Shown here one piece after another: positions 52,674 to 62,062 of a stretch of 64,000 bases of DNA (position 1 is the stretch's first letter; each line of letters opens with the position of its first letter). The notes below the pieces were generated by a model. The model had not been told where the DNA came from. It saw nothing but the letters and a program-made list of their open reading frames with translations, and did no database searches. Source of the DNA: Pseudomonas sp. MM223 (lineage in GTDB: Bacteria > Pseudomonadota > Gammaproteobacteria > Pseudomonadales > Pseudomonadaceae); contig OX352322.1 of assembly GCA_947090765.1 (NCBI GenBank), positions 4,199,501 to 4,263,500 of the forward strand, read 5' to 3'. The position numbers were made by a program, and so were the translations under genes.

Positions 52674-54374
52674 ATGCATCAGCCCCACAGCGAGCCGCGC
52701 CGCTCCCTCTATTTCAATTACCAGGTCTACCCTGCCCACACCGCCAGCGTCGGCGCCGCCCGACCGGAACGCAAACCGGTAGTGGTAGTCGGCGCCGGCC
52801 CGATCGGCCTGACCACTGCCCTGGACCTCGCCCGGCATGGCATCGCCTGCGTGGTACTGGCTGCGGAGCGGCAAGTGAGCGAAGGCAGCCGGGCGATCGT
52901 GTTCACCCGCCGCTCGATGGAAATCTTGCAGCAGGTAGGCGTCGCAGATCAGGTCTGTGAGCTTGGCCTGCCGTGGAGTTGCGGAAACTCGTTCTACCGC
53001 AACCAGTTGGTGTTCCGTATGGAAAACCCGCACGACCCGGACGACCGCTACGCCCCCATGACCAACCTGCAACAGCCCTGCCTGGAACGGTTTCTGGTCG
53101 AGGCCGCCGAGGCCAACCCATTGGTGGAGCTGCGCTGGGGCAACCGTGTGACCGACTTGGCCCAGCATGACGACTTCGCCCGGTTGAACATCGACACCCC
53201 TGCCGGCAGCTATGAGCTGGACGCTGACTGGGTAGTAGCGGCCGACGGCGCCCGCTCGACGCTGCGTACGCTGTTGGACCTGAAACTCGAAGGTACCGCC
53301 TACGAAGGCCGCTTCGTGATCGCCGACATCAAGATTGACCTGGGCCTGCCCACCGAGCGCCTGGCTTACTTCGACCCAGACTGGAACCCGGGTAACACCG
53401 TGTTGATGCATCGCGAACCGGGTGACATCTGGCGAATTGACTACCAACTGCCCGAAAACGAAACCCCGGAACAGGCGTTGCAACCGGAATCACTGCGCGA
53501 ACGCATCAATGCCCAGTTGCAGATGATCGGGATAGAAAACCCTCAGTGGGAAATGGACTGGAGTTCGGTCTACTCCGCCCGCGCCCTGACACTGCCTGAG
53601 TACCTGCACAAGCGCGTGGTGTTTGTAGGGGACGCGGCACACCTGTTGCCGATTTTTGGTGTGCGTGGTGCCAACACAGGGTTCCAGGACTGCCATGGCC
53701 TGGCCTGGAAACTGGCCCTCACCCTCAAGGGCCTGGCAGGCCCCAAGCTGCTGCCGTCCTACTCCACCGAACGCGTCAGTGCAGCGCGGGAAATCATCAG
53801 CGAAGCCGGCAAAAGCACCCGCTTCATGGCGCCCCCTACTAAGGGCTACCGCCTGGTACGCGATGCCGTGTTGTCACTGTCGCTGACCCAGGCGTTCGTC
53901 CGCCCCTTGTACCACTGGCGCACTTCGCGACCACACGACTACGCCGATTCGGTGCTCAACTGTGTGGCTGACGACAACCTGCGGTTCACTGCCGGGCCGC
54001 GCAATGGCGCCCCGCTGCTGAACATCCGGCTGGCCGAGAACGACTACTTGTTCGACCGCCTGGGCGCCAGCTTCTACTTGCTTTACTTCACCGACAGTGA
54101 CTGCGTCCCGAGCGACGTGGTCGAGCAGGCAAATGCCATTCGCAGCAGCGGCGTGCCGTTGCAGATCATTGCGATTGCACAGCGCGCCCAGCTTGCCATC
54201 CCCGGTGCCGACCTGTTGATAGACGACGCCACAGGCCATATCGCCACCCGCTATGGCATTACCCGCAACGGCGCCTATCTGGCGCGCCCTGATCAACACA
54301 TTTGCGCCCGCTGGCTGCAGCTGTCTGCCGCACAACTGCGCACCGCTGTCGACACTGCCCTGGGCAAGCGCTGA
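52674..54374 (+). CDS. FAD-dependent aromatic-type monooxygenase (PF01494)
   Basis: 566 residues from ATG 52674 (AAGGA ~12 bases upstream; GTG 52662 is too close to it). Class A flavoprotein hydroxylase layout: Rossmann VVVGAGPIGLTTALDLARHG, DG motif VVAADGARSTLRT and GD motif VVFVGDAAHLLPIFGVRGAN, then a thioredoxin-like C-terminal domain (~430-560). MhpA/TetX-like enzymes hydroxylate phenolics with NAD(P)H and O2. Followed by a DUF2783 gene and an MFS importer, a set that fits uptake and ring hydroxylation of an aromatic acid. A PF01494 enzyme adjoining a DUF2783 gene is a recurrent pair. Confidence 0.93.
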   Translation: MHQPHSEPRRSLYFNYQVYPAHTASVGAARPERKPVVVVGAGPIGLTTALDLARHGIACVVLAAERQVSEGSRAIVFTRRSMEILQQVGVADQVCELGLPWSCGNSFYRNQLVFRMENPHDPDDRYAPMTNLQQPCLERFLVEAAEANPLVELRWGNRVTDLAQHDDFARLNIDTPAGSYELDADWVVAADGARSTLRTLLDLKLEGTAYEGRFVIADIKIDLGLPTERLAYFDPDWNPGNTVLMHREPGDIWRIDYQLPENETPEQALQPESLRERINAQLQMIGIENPQWEMDWSSVYSARALTLPEYLHKRVVFVGDAAHLLPIFGVRGANTGFQDCHGLAWKLALTLKGLAGPKLLPSYSTERVSAAREIISEAGKSTRFMAPPTKGYRLVRDAVLSLSLTQAFVRPLYHWRTSRPHDYADSVLNCVADDNLRFTAGPRNGAPLLNIRLAENDYLFDRLGASFYLLYFTDSDCVPSDVVEQANAIRSSGVPLQIIAIAQRAQLAIPGADLLIDDATGHIATRYGITRNGAYLARPDQHICARWLQLSAAQLRTAVDTALGKR

Positions 54375-54385
54375 GAGGAACCGCC

Positions 54386-54568
54386 ATGAATACCCTTACC
54401 GCAGCAGACCTTGAAGTGGTTTACGACGTATTGGCAGACGCTTTGGACCAAGCCACACCGGCCAAGGCCGAGCTGTTGCTGACCAAACTGGCATTGCTCA
54501 GCGCCCACGCACTCGGCGATGCCCGGGCCTTTACCGAGCTGACCCAGTCGGCCCTGCAAGACCTCTAG
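54386..54568 (+). CDS. DUF2783 family small protein
   Basis: 60 residues; GAGAGGAA lies just before ATG 54386, 11 bases after the monooxygenase stop. Helical (LEVVYDVLADALDQATPAKA, LLLTKLALLSAHALGDARAF). The DUF2783 name is given from its size, composition and place next to a PF01494 monooxygenase; function unknown, possibly a small partner of that enzyme. Confidence 0.78.
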   Translation: MNTLTAADLEVVYDVLADALDQATPAKAELLLTKLALLSAHALGDARAFTELTQSALQDL

Positions 54569-54615
54569 CCCCTGCAACTGCCTAACGCTTAAACCAATAA
54601 TAATCAGGCGCCCCT

Positions 54616-55968
54616 ATGCATCAGAACACTGCCCCGCTTTCTACGATAACGACCCGCAGCAGCCCGCAGAACGCCGTGATGCGCAAAGTGTCCAGGCGCC
54701 TGCTCGGCTTTCTGTTCCTGTGCTTTGTGCTGTCGTTTCTCGACCGCATCAACATCGGCTTTGCCGGCCTGACCATGATGGGCGACCTGGGGCTGAGCAG
54801 TACCCAGTTCGGCATGGCCACCACGCTGTTCTACATCGCCTATATCGCCTGTGGTATCCCCAGCAATATGGCCCTGGCCAGGGTTGGTGCGCGCAAATGG
54901 ATCGGCAGCTTGATGATCGCCTGGGGGCTGGCCTCGACCGCAACCCTGTTTGCGACCGATGCCAGTAGCCTGTACCTGCTGAGGATACTGGTCGGTATCA
55001 CTGAAGCCGGCTTTTTGCCCGGCGTGCTGCTGTACCTGACGTTCTGGTTTCCCGCGGCCTACCGGGCACGTGCCAATGCCCTGTTCATGATCGCGATGCC
55101 GTTTACTGCTGGTTTCGGGTCGGCACTTTCTGGGCTGATACTGGGCCTGGATGGCGTGTGGGGCTTGCACGGCTGGCAGTGGCTGTTCCTGCTCGAAGGC
55201 CTGCCTTCGGTGATCATGGGCTTCGTGGTGTTTGGCTACCTGAACGACACGCCGCAGCAGGCCCGCTGGCTAAGCCCCGAAGACAAGCAACATCTGCAAC
55301 ATGCCCTGGCCGCGGACAACTCGCCATCAAACCGCACAGCAGAGGATGAGCCCACCGGCCTGCTGCGCGAAATGCTTTCGCCCACCGTGTTGATGTTCAG
55401 CCTGGTGTACTTCTGCCTGGTGAACACGCTGGCGATGATTGCTGTGTGGACGCCGCTGATCATCAAGAGCATCAGTGCCACCGACAGCAGTAACAGCACC
55501 ATTGGCATACTGGCGATGATTCCGCAGGTGTGCACCATCATCGGCATGGTGGTGTGGGGGCTGCATTCCGACCGCAGCCAGGAACGCAAATGGCACCTGG
55601 TGCTGCCTATGTTGATGGCTGCTGCGGGCTGGATGTTTGCCGCTTATGGCGGTAACCCGATGGTGCAACTGTGCGGTATCTGCATGGCCGCCACCGGCTC
55701 CTACACCGCCATGTCGATTTTCTGGACCACGCCGGACCAGGCGCTGACGTTCAAGGCACGGGCCATTGGCATTGCGGTGATCAATGCGTTCGGCAACATC
55801 GGGTCGGCGCTGAACCCGTTGGTGGTGGGCTGGCTGAGAGACCTGACCCACAGTTTCACGGCCGGGATTGTGTATGCCACGGTGCTGCTGGTGGTGGGCG
55901 CGTTGTTGACCTTCCTGCTGCCCCTGCCCTCGCCCACATCGAATTCAAAGCATGCACAAAAGCTGTAA
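54616..55968 (+). CDS. MFS transporter, anion:cation symporter (ACS) type
   Basis: 450 residues, 12 TM. ACS-family marks: LGFLFLCFVLSFLDRINIGF in TM1 (Asp-Arg-x-Asn), ALARVGARKWIGSLMIAWGL, LRILVGITEAGFLPGVLLYL and TFWFPAAYRARANALF. Members import organic anions such as phthalate, 4-hydroxyphenylacetate or hexuronates. Third gene of the monooxygenase-DUF2783 unit (47-base gap) and the likely importer of its aromatic substrate. Confidence 0.93.
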   Translation: MHQNTAPLSTITTRSSPQNAVMRKVSRRLLGFLFLCFVLSFLDRINIGFAGLTMMGDLGLSSTQFGMATTLFYIAYIACGIPSNMALARVGARKWIGSLMIAWGLASTATLFATDASSLYLLRILVGITEAGFLPGVLLYLTFWFPAAYRARANALFMIAMPFTAGFGSALSGLILGLDGVWGLHGWQWLFLLEGLPSVIMGFVVFGYLNDTPQQARWLSPEDKQHLQHALAADNSPSNRTAEDEPTGLLREMLSPTVLMFSLVYFCLVNTLAMIAVWTPLIIKSISATDSSNSTIGILAMIPQVCTIIGMVVWGLHSDRSQERKWHLVLPMLMAAAGWMFAAYGGNPMVQLCGICMAATGSYTAMSIFWTTPDQALTFKARAIGIAVINAFGNIGSALNPLVVGWLRDLTHSFTAGIVYATVLLVVGALLTFLLPLPSPTSNSKHAQKL

Positions 55969-56012
55969 CCGACGGTTCTACGCCGCGATAAACGCGAGCC
56001 TTCAGCAGCACC

Positions 56013-56092
56013 TGTGGGAGCGGGCATGCTCGCGAAGAATACGACGCGGTGTATGGCACCAGTGTTGCCGGTGTTCGCGGGCTCGCCCCACA
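56013..56092. repeat. Imperfect REP pair
   Basis: TGTGGGAGCGGGCATGCTCG and the facing TTCGCGGGCTCGCCCCACA, with a CCAGTGTTGCCGGTG stretch between them, are a divergent REP variant downstream of the MFS gene. The rest of the 283-base gap to 56252 holds no gene that I can support. Confidence 0.75.
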
Positions 56093-56251
56093 AGCTTGCG
56101 CATGACTCGAAAGCCCATGAGTGGTGTGTTGTCCAATGGCTCATTTAGAGACGTTTCCTACAACGTTTTAGGACGCCCCATGAACCTCCGGCAAGCGATT
56201 CCTCGTTAGTGTTCAGGAACCATCACGGTCCCTTTCCACGCGAGGTCACTT

Positions 56252-59200
56252 TTGACAATCAGCCAACGTATCGCCATTGCGACAGCCGAAGCCGGGCTCC
56301 CTTCAGACCAGTGCATGGCCTGCGAACGCCAGGGCCTGCCGATCCTACCGCTGCGCCGCGCCCTGGTGCCAGATACCCGCCCGCAGTGCATCACCACCGT
56401 GGCGGGTAGGCTGCATATCTCGGCAAAGCTGGGCGTGCGTACCTTGCGCATGGGCTACTTGTACGTGCTGCTCGACCAGCAGGTCTGGCATGCCTACGAA
56501 GTGAGCGAGCAGGGCCACCTGCGCCGCTTCAATCCCTACGAGCCGTCAGACGGCCTACCCGCATCACTGCCCGAAAAGTGCGCCAATGAAAACCACGACA
56601 TTCCTTCATCCTTCCTGAACATCGATACCGACCGCTATGGCAGCGCCTGGTTGGCCTTCTCCAGCGACCCTTGGCCGGCGAGTGTGTTGAATGCCTACAA
56701 GAAGGGCCTGGCACCTGCGCATCGCTTCCAGGGCGTGGACCTGACCCAGGCGCGTAACAACCCTGAGTTACAGGGCATCGCCATGACGCCCGATAACCTG
56801 CAGGTCGACAAAGAGGTGTTCGAGTACACGCAGCATGGGTGTTCGCCGTTCGACAGTGCACATGGCTTTCACACCCGCAAGCTGCGCAGGTTTGCCTTGA
56901 AGGGGTACCTGGTCAACGCGATGAACCGGCACGCGTTGGAAAACGGCGTGCTGGCGGTGGTGCTCGACGACACCGTGGGTTTGGTTCAGGAGTTCAATCA
57001 CCAGCGGTTGAGCCGGGTGGTGAAGCGCCAGGTCTGGCGTGAAGACCCCATGCGCGCCTACCAGCTGCAAACCTCGCAGATCCTCCAGGTCATCCGCGCC
57101 ACGCACCGGGAGTGGGCGGCGCAGAAAGTGCCGTCGTTGGAGCCCATGACCGGCGACGGGCCTCCGGTGTTCACGGACCCAGCGGTGGATCGCCAGTGGT
57201 TGGTGGAGCGGGCGCAACGGGAGAGTGATGAACGGCTGGAGGAGCGCTACGACGAATCGAAACGGGCAGCCTTCCAGGCCGAGTATGAGGCGCAGGAAGT
57301 CGAGTTTCAGGGCTACATCGACAAGAACGCGCGTGCTTATGTTGCGATGTTCGACACACCCATGTTCAAGGTGGCCGAGCAGTACGATTACGACGGTGGT
57401 CATCGTGAGTCAGGCGTGGCGTATGCCAAGACCATGGCGCTGTGCCTGGGTGGCGGCATTACCGAAGCGGTGGTGCCTGGTGCGGCACCTGCGGTCGGCA
57501 CCAGCGAAACGCTCTGGCTGAAATGGTTACAGGACCCCGACAGCCTGCCCTATCGCGCGCTGTTTATGCGGGACCGCTCACTGCTGGCTGGCTTGCTGCC
57601 CAGCTTCACAGCAGCTGAAGGCATCAACTGGAACGACAGCGACAAGCTCTACTCGATGTTGAGCAAGGTCATCGCCAGCGACGATGCCGGCTTGCGCATG
57701 CGCAACACGCTCAAGCAGGCCATTGCCGAGACCCAAGGTGCCCTCAATGCCGCTAGCCAACGCTTGGCGCCCCGCTTGCCGTCAGGCATTCAGAACGCCG
57801 TACGGCACCTGAACTGCGCCACGCAGTTTCTCTACAACGGCGTGCACCTGATCGAACTGGAAGTGAAGATGAAGCTGGGCGAGTACTACGCCCTGCAGAG
57901 TGCTCACTTGCGCGAACTGCAGCACAAGGCCAATGCCTCGATTGCCGAAGCGCGGGACCGGATGCCTCGCAACATCGATGACATCGACATTCATTCAACC
58001 AAAATCTGGAACAAGGTACGGCCGATCATCCAGCACGGGCTGATGAGCCTGGCCGTGCTCGACCCGCGGTTTACCCACACCATGATCAGCGTGACGGTGT
58101 GGGTGGAAGGTACCGCTGAAGAAGTGCGTGGCCGCTTGGTTGAAGAAGCCAACATGAAGGTGACCCAGGCGAGCAGCGTGGCACAGATTGCCTTGGTGGA
58201 TATCTCGGTGGCGGCGGGGACGCTGGAGGCGAATGCCCGCAAGGTGTTGCAGGGAATGAAGATCACTGCGCAGCAGGCGGCGCAGTTGGTGCGGACAGGC
58301 TTTAGCGGCTTGCGAGGTGTAGCCGGGAGCTGGGAAGTGCTGCTCGCGATGGGAGGGCTTTACTTACAAAGTGACAGTTTGAGCAAGAACCAGGCGAAAG
58401 CTGAAGCGGAATTCGGGCCCAAAGCCAATGAAGCCTTGATGGCCTTGGCAGGTGCAAGAATGGGCATCTTGGGCGGCAGCATCGAAGCACTTGGGTTGGT
58501 GGTTGTTTCTGGGGCTAAAGAGCTACAGCGTATGCGAACGCTGCCTTTTGCTACCGAACATAAGATGACCAACCTGATAAAGATTGGGGGCGTGGCAGCT
58601 AGATTGGGTGCGGTTATCAATGGAGGTGCTGGCGTTTTCGATGCACTGCAGACAATGAGTGCTGTAAAGCGTACAACGGCAGGAGGCGATGCAAGTGCAG
58701 CGATACTCTATAAAGCCGCAGGATATCTATTTGGTATTGGGGTAATCGCTGCCGTGGCAGCAGTCTTCAAACCTTTAGTATTGGGTGTGTTAGGCATCGC
58801 ACTAGTATCAGGCTTAGGGGCATATGCACTAACCAAGTGGGCAGAGGAGAACGAGTCGTCACCGCTCGAACGGTGGGTAAGGAGGTGCTACTTCGGCAAG
58901 GCTAACGAGCTACCCGTTATCCACTGGAATACACCTGAATATGCAGACATGGCCACAGCGGAGCTAAATGCGGCTGTATTGGGAATCACTACAAACGTCA
59001 AGTTCGAAACTGATCTCCTGGAAACCGTATCTAATGCCAAGATAAGAAGCCCCTTCAACTTAACTATCAAACAACGCGTAAAATTCCTGATTAGCCTTCC
59101 CCGCTTCGACATTGAAAACGCTGGGCTTCACTGGGAGCTGAAGGTGCACCGCCATGGTGACGGCCAATTCAATGAGCATGTCAAGGGCCAAGTCATTATA

Positions 59201-59503
59201 GCCAGCGCCCTAAATTTACCGGTATGTATGAAGGAGGAAGTAATCAGCCGTCCGGGCCAACCGTACATTCCACCTAAAAATCCCGATTACGATACCAGCA
59301 GTATCGAGCAGAACGAAACTGATTACGCAGTTGCTACAACTGACGGCAACTTGAGTGTCAGGCAGCATTTTGGGGGCTTTGAAATGGTTCCCTATACCGG
59401 CACCCCTACTATCCTCGCTGCAACGTTATATTTGAAGTTCTGGCCTGATCGAAAGATGCCTGAAGTGTACGCCGAAATTATTGCGACTGAGCTCAACGAA
59501 TGA
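56252..59503 (+). CDS. T6SS effector of the BTH_I2691/VasX family (pore-forming type)
   Basis: 1083 residues from TTG 56252 with GAGGT upstream. The N-terminus CMACERQGLPILPLRRALVP and KLGVRTLRMGYLYVLLD is the VasX N-terminal region. A long helical middle (~330-690) follows. The C-terminal third has several hydrophobic segments (LIKIGGVAARLGAVINGGAG, then near 828-865 YLFGIGVIAAVAAVFKPLVL and GVLGIALVSGLGAYAL) that would insert in the target inner membrane as in colicin-like VasX. GC falls sharply from about 58560 on, i.e. in the toxin end and the next gene. No VgrG or adaptor lies in the window. Stop overlaps the next gene's ATG. Confidence 0.82.
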   Translation: MTISQRIAIATAEAGLPSDQCMACERQGLPILPLRRALVPDTRPQCITTVAGRLHISAKLGVRTLRMGYLYVLLDQQVWHAYEVSEQGHLRRFNPYEPSDGLPASLPEKCANENHDIPSSFLNIDTDRYGSAWLAFSSDPWPASVLNAYKKGLAPAHRFQGVDLTQARNNPELQGIAMTPDNLQVDKEVFEYTQHGCSPFDSAHGFHTRKLRRFALKGYLVNAMNRHALENGVLAVVLDDTVGLVQEFNHQRLSRVVKRQVWREDPMRAYQLQTSQILQVIRATHREWAAQKVPSLEPMTGDGPPVFTDPAVDRQWLVERAQRESDERLEERYDESKRAAFQAEYEAQEVEFQGYIDKNARAYVAMFDTPMFKVAEQYDYDGGHRESGVAYAKTMALCLGGGITEAVVPGAAPAVGTSETLWLKWLQDPDSLPYRALFMRDRSLLAGLLPSFTAAEGINWNDSDKLYSMLSKVIASDDAGLRMRNTLKQAIAETQGALNAASQRLAPRLPSGIQNAVRHLNCATQFLYNGVHLIELEVKMKLGEYYALQSAHLRELQHKANASIAEARDRMPRNIDDIDIHSTKIWNKVRPIIQHGLMSLAVLDPRFTHTMISVTVWVEGTAEEVRGRLVEEANMKVTQASSVAQIALVDISVAAGTLEANARKVLQGMKITAQQAAQLVRTGFSGLRGVAGSWEVLLAMGGLYLQSDSLSKNQAKAEAEFGPKANEALMALAGARMGILGGSIEALGLVVVSGAKELQRMRTLPFATEHKMTNLIKIGGVAARLGAVINGGAGVFDALQTMSAVKRTTAGGDASAAILYKAAGYLFGIGVIAAVAAVFKPLVLGVLGIALVSGLGAYALTKWAEENESSPLERWVRRCYFGKANELPVIHWNTPEYADMATAELNAAVLGITTNVKFETDLLETVSNAKIRSPFNLTIKQRVKFLISLPRFDIENAGLHWELKVHRHGDGQFNEHVKGQVIIASALNLPVCMKEEVISRPGQPYIPPKNPDYDTSSIEQNETDYAVATTDGNLSVRQHFGGFEMVPYTGTPTILAATLYLKFWPDRKMPEVYAEIIATELNE

Positions 59504-60318
59504 CAAGAGAAGAAAAGACACTACCTCATCGAGGCGCTGGTTGGAGGTATGATCTTCCTCCGCATGACGCAATACCTTCGCCGCGCGAGGTCTGTTCGGC
59601 ATTCAACCTAAAAATCAGTCGGGTCGGGCGTATTTTTATTGAAATCCCTCGATCATCGATCAGCGTGCGCGGGATATCATTTTTCGGAGGCCTGATGCTA
59701 TTAGCATACTTAATAGAATTCATAATACCGGACCTTTTCGAAGCGCTTCTCAATTACCGGCAGACGAGGCTAGATATCACAATCATAGCGCTCGTAGTTG
59801 TGATACTTTCAACTTGGGCCTTTTTCCCACTATTTCGTATGGACCTACGACTCCCGCGCAACGAGCCCATACGCTTCAATAGAGCGCGCCAAAAAGTCTA
59901 TTTCTATCAATACCGGTTTGATCGCCTGTACCCCTTCGGCAGAAAAGGCTGGGGTGTGAAGCCCGTGGCCTATGATTGGGCCGACCTCACCGCCGAGGTT
60001 TACAGGGTTTACGCCCCCATGGGAAACGGCGGCCTCATTGAAAATGTGATGCTATCCGTTTGTAAACCAGGCACCGACCACGTCATCGATCGCCTGTTTC
60101 TGTGTAACAACATAGAACAGGGCAAGCAGTATTGGGCACTGGCGCGGTTGTACATGCAACAGGGCTATGACGCGATTCCAGACGCTGTGAGGCCTGTTCA
60201 GGGCCAGAAAGTTGGCAACGGCCTGAACCCCATGAATTACCTTGCACCCAAGGTTCGGTGGCCAATTGAAATCGACATTGAGTCTCGCAGTGCGCCAGTA
60301 ACTGATGATGTGTTCTGA
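59500..60318 (+). CDS. Probable immunity or partner protein of the VasX-like effector (DUF6708-like)
   Basis: 272 residues, ATGA overlap with the effector stop. Two adjacent TM segments at ~60-110 (FFGGLMLLAYLIEFIIPDLF and LDITIIALVVVILSTWAFFP), with cytoplasmic flanks (KVYFYQYRFDRLYPFGRKGW, VKPVAYDWADLTAEVYRVYA). The layout matches DUF6708 proteins that sit next to VasX-like effectors. Membrane location is what an immunity protein against a pore-former needs. Low GC like the effector C-terminus. Naming by context; no binding evidence. Confidence 0.7.
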   Translation: MTREEKTLPHRGAGWRYDLPPHDAIPSPREVCSAFNLKISRVGRIFIEIPRSSISVRGISFFGGLMLLAYLIEFIIPDLFEALLNYRQTRLDITIIALVVVILSTWAFFPLFRMDLRLPRNEPIRFNRARQKVYFYQYRFDRLYPFGRKGWGVKPVAYDWADLTAEVYRVYAPMGNGGLIENVMLSVCKPGTDHVIDRLFLCNNIEQGKQYWALARLYMQQGYDAIPDAVRPVQGQKVGNGLNPMNYLAPKVRWPIEIDIESRSAPVTDDVF

Positions 60319-60342
60319 GGTACTGCACGTTGGCTGCAAGGA

Positions 60343-60566
60343 GATCGTGCTGGATGGCACCGGCTTTGCCGGTGTTCGCGGGTGAACCCTTATGCCAGTC
60401 AGTTAAGGTTATTGGGGCCGCTTTGCGGCCCATCGCCGGCAAGCCAGGCTACCACAGGTACAGCGCATGGCTTGAGTGCGATGCGGTCGGTGTGGGAGCT
60501 GGCTTGCCGGCGATGGGCTGCGCAGCAGCCCCGATTGGCTTAACTGACTGGCATTAGGGTGAACCC
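60343..60566. repeat. REP cluster flanked by a 16-bp inverted repeat
   Basis: Two facing REP variants (GGGGCCGCTTTGCGGCCCAT from 60414, and TGTGGGAGCTGGCTTGCCGG from 60490 running to GGGCTGCGCAGCAGCCCC) are flanked by ATGCCAGTCAGTTAAG (60392-60407) and its exact complement (60539-60554). GGGTGAACCC occurs once on each side in direct orientation (60380-60389, 60557-60566). CACCGGCTTTGCCGGTG (60358-60374) is an additional hairpin. No gene in the gap. Confidence 0.85.
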
Positions 60567-60590
60567 GCTGGCCCCGTACAGTTCGATGCC

Positions 60591-61982
60591 TCAAGCGCTC
60601 GCTGACACCGTGCGCGGGGTACGCACGCCACACAGCCAGTAGCCCAGTGACAGTAGGACCAACCAGCCGATCCCGACATACAGGGCTGTGCGGCTGGCCG
60701 GGAACCAGCCAAGCACCCCGAAAATGAACACCATGAACGCAATCGCACAAGCCGGCCCTACCGGCCACAGTGGCACACGATAATCCAGTGCAGCCGCCGC
60801 CTCCTTGGTCATGCCGCGCCGCATGGCCACCTGAGACAGCAGAATCATCAACCACACCCACACAATCGAGAACGTAACGACCGCGGCGAGTACCAGGAAC
60901 AAGCCTTCCGGCACCAGGTAGTTCAATACCACACCCAGCAGCAAGGCGACGCCCATCACTGCAACCGTCATCCACGGCACACCGAAACGCGACAATGATG
61001 CGAAGCCGGCAGGGGCTTGGCCGTTTTGCGCCATGCCGTACATCATGCGCCCGGCGCTGAAGATATCGCTGTTGATTGCCGAAACGGCAGCTGAAATCAC
61101 CACAATGTTCAACACGGTTGCCGCTGAGACGATGCCAAGGCCGCTGAAAATCTGAACGAATGGGCTGCCGTGGCTGCCGATGCTGGTCCAAGGGTAAATG
61201 GCCATGAGCACAAACAGGGTCAGGATGTAGAACAGCAGGATACGCAGCGGCACCGAATTGATAGCCTTTGGCAGCACGCGCTTTGGGTCCCTTGCCTCGC
61301 CTGCGGTGATGCCGATCATTTCGACCCCGCCAAAGGCGAACATCACAACGGTGAAGGAAGCAATCATCCCACCGACGCCATTCGGGAAAAGCCCGCCATG
61401 GCTCCACAGGTTCGAGACGCCGGCCACTGTCCCAGCTTCGTCATTCAGCTGAATACCCATCAGCAGTACAGCCCCGCCTGCCACAATCATGGCCACAATA
61501 GCGGTGACCTTCAGCAACGACAGCCAGAACTCCATTTCCCCGAACACTTTCACGCTACACAGGTTCAGCGCCCCGATGAAGCACACGATGCCAAGCACCC
61601 AGACCCAGCTGGGTGTTTCGGGGAACCACAGCCCCATGTAAACACCAAACGCCGTCACATCTGCCAGGCACACTACCAACATCGAAAACGCGTAGCTCCA
61701 ACCTGTCAGAAAGCCAAAGTAGCGGCCCAGGTACTGGCTTGCATAGTGCCCGAAAGAGCCTGACACCGGATGATGAACGGCCATTTCACCCAGGGCGCGC
61801 ATCATCATGTAAATGGCCGCGCCACCTATCAAGTAGGCAAGCAACACCGATGGCCCGGCCAACTTGATTGCCGATGCCGAGCCATAAAACAACCCTGTAC
61901 CGATAGCAGAACCTAATGCCATGAAGCGAATATGCCGGGTAGACAAACCCCGCTTCAGCTGGTGTGAAGATTGAGCGTTCAT
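60591..61982 (-). CDS. Amino acid permease (AAT family, ProY-like)
   Basis: 463 residues from ATG 61982 (AAGAAGG upstream; 62024 rejected). Twelve TM with the family opening [20 protein letters not shown] and [36 protein letters not shown] and closing short basic tail. AAT permeases import amino acids by proton symport; the ProY/GabP branch is nearest by eye. Lies 80 bases downstream of the PhyH-like gene on the same strand, so probably cotranscribed and feeding it. Confidence 0.92.
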   Translation of the reverse strand: MNAQSSHQLKRGLSTRHIRFMALGSAIGTGLFYGSASAIKLAGPSVLLAYLIGGAAIYMMMRALGEMAVHHPVSGSFGHYASQYLGRYFGFLTGWSYAFSMLVVCLADVTAFGVYMGLWFPETPSWVWVLGIVCFIGALNLCSVKVFGEMEFWLSLLKVTAIVAMIVAGGAVLLMGIQLNDEAGTVAGVSNLWSHGGLFPNGVGGMIASFTVVMFAFGGVEMIGITAGEARDPKRVLPKAINSVPLRILLFYILTLFVLMAIYPWTSIGSHGSPFVQIFSGLGIVSAATVLNIVVISAAVSAINSDIFSAGRMMYGMAQNGQAPAGFASLSRFGVPWMTVAVMGVALLLGVVLNYLVPEGLFLVLAAVVTFSIVWVWLMILLSQVAMRRGMTKEAAAALDYRVPLWPVGPACAIAFMVFIFGVLGWFPASRTALYVGIGWLVLLSLGYWLCGVRTPRTVSASA

Positions 61983-62062
61983 AGATACCTTCTTGGTTTT
62001 ATTATCAGGTCCGCACAACGCCAATGCCGTGCGGTTTAATCAGGCACGCATTATTTCAATCA

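Noticed and set aside
56252..59503. Large protein as an Rhs or CDI toxin
   Set aside because: No YD repeats, no haemagglutinin repeats or two-partner secretion signal; the N-terminus and C-terminal membrane segments fit the VasX/BTH_I2691 type.
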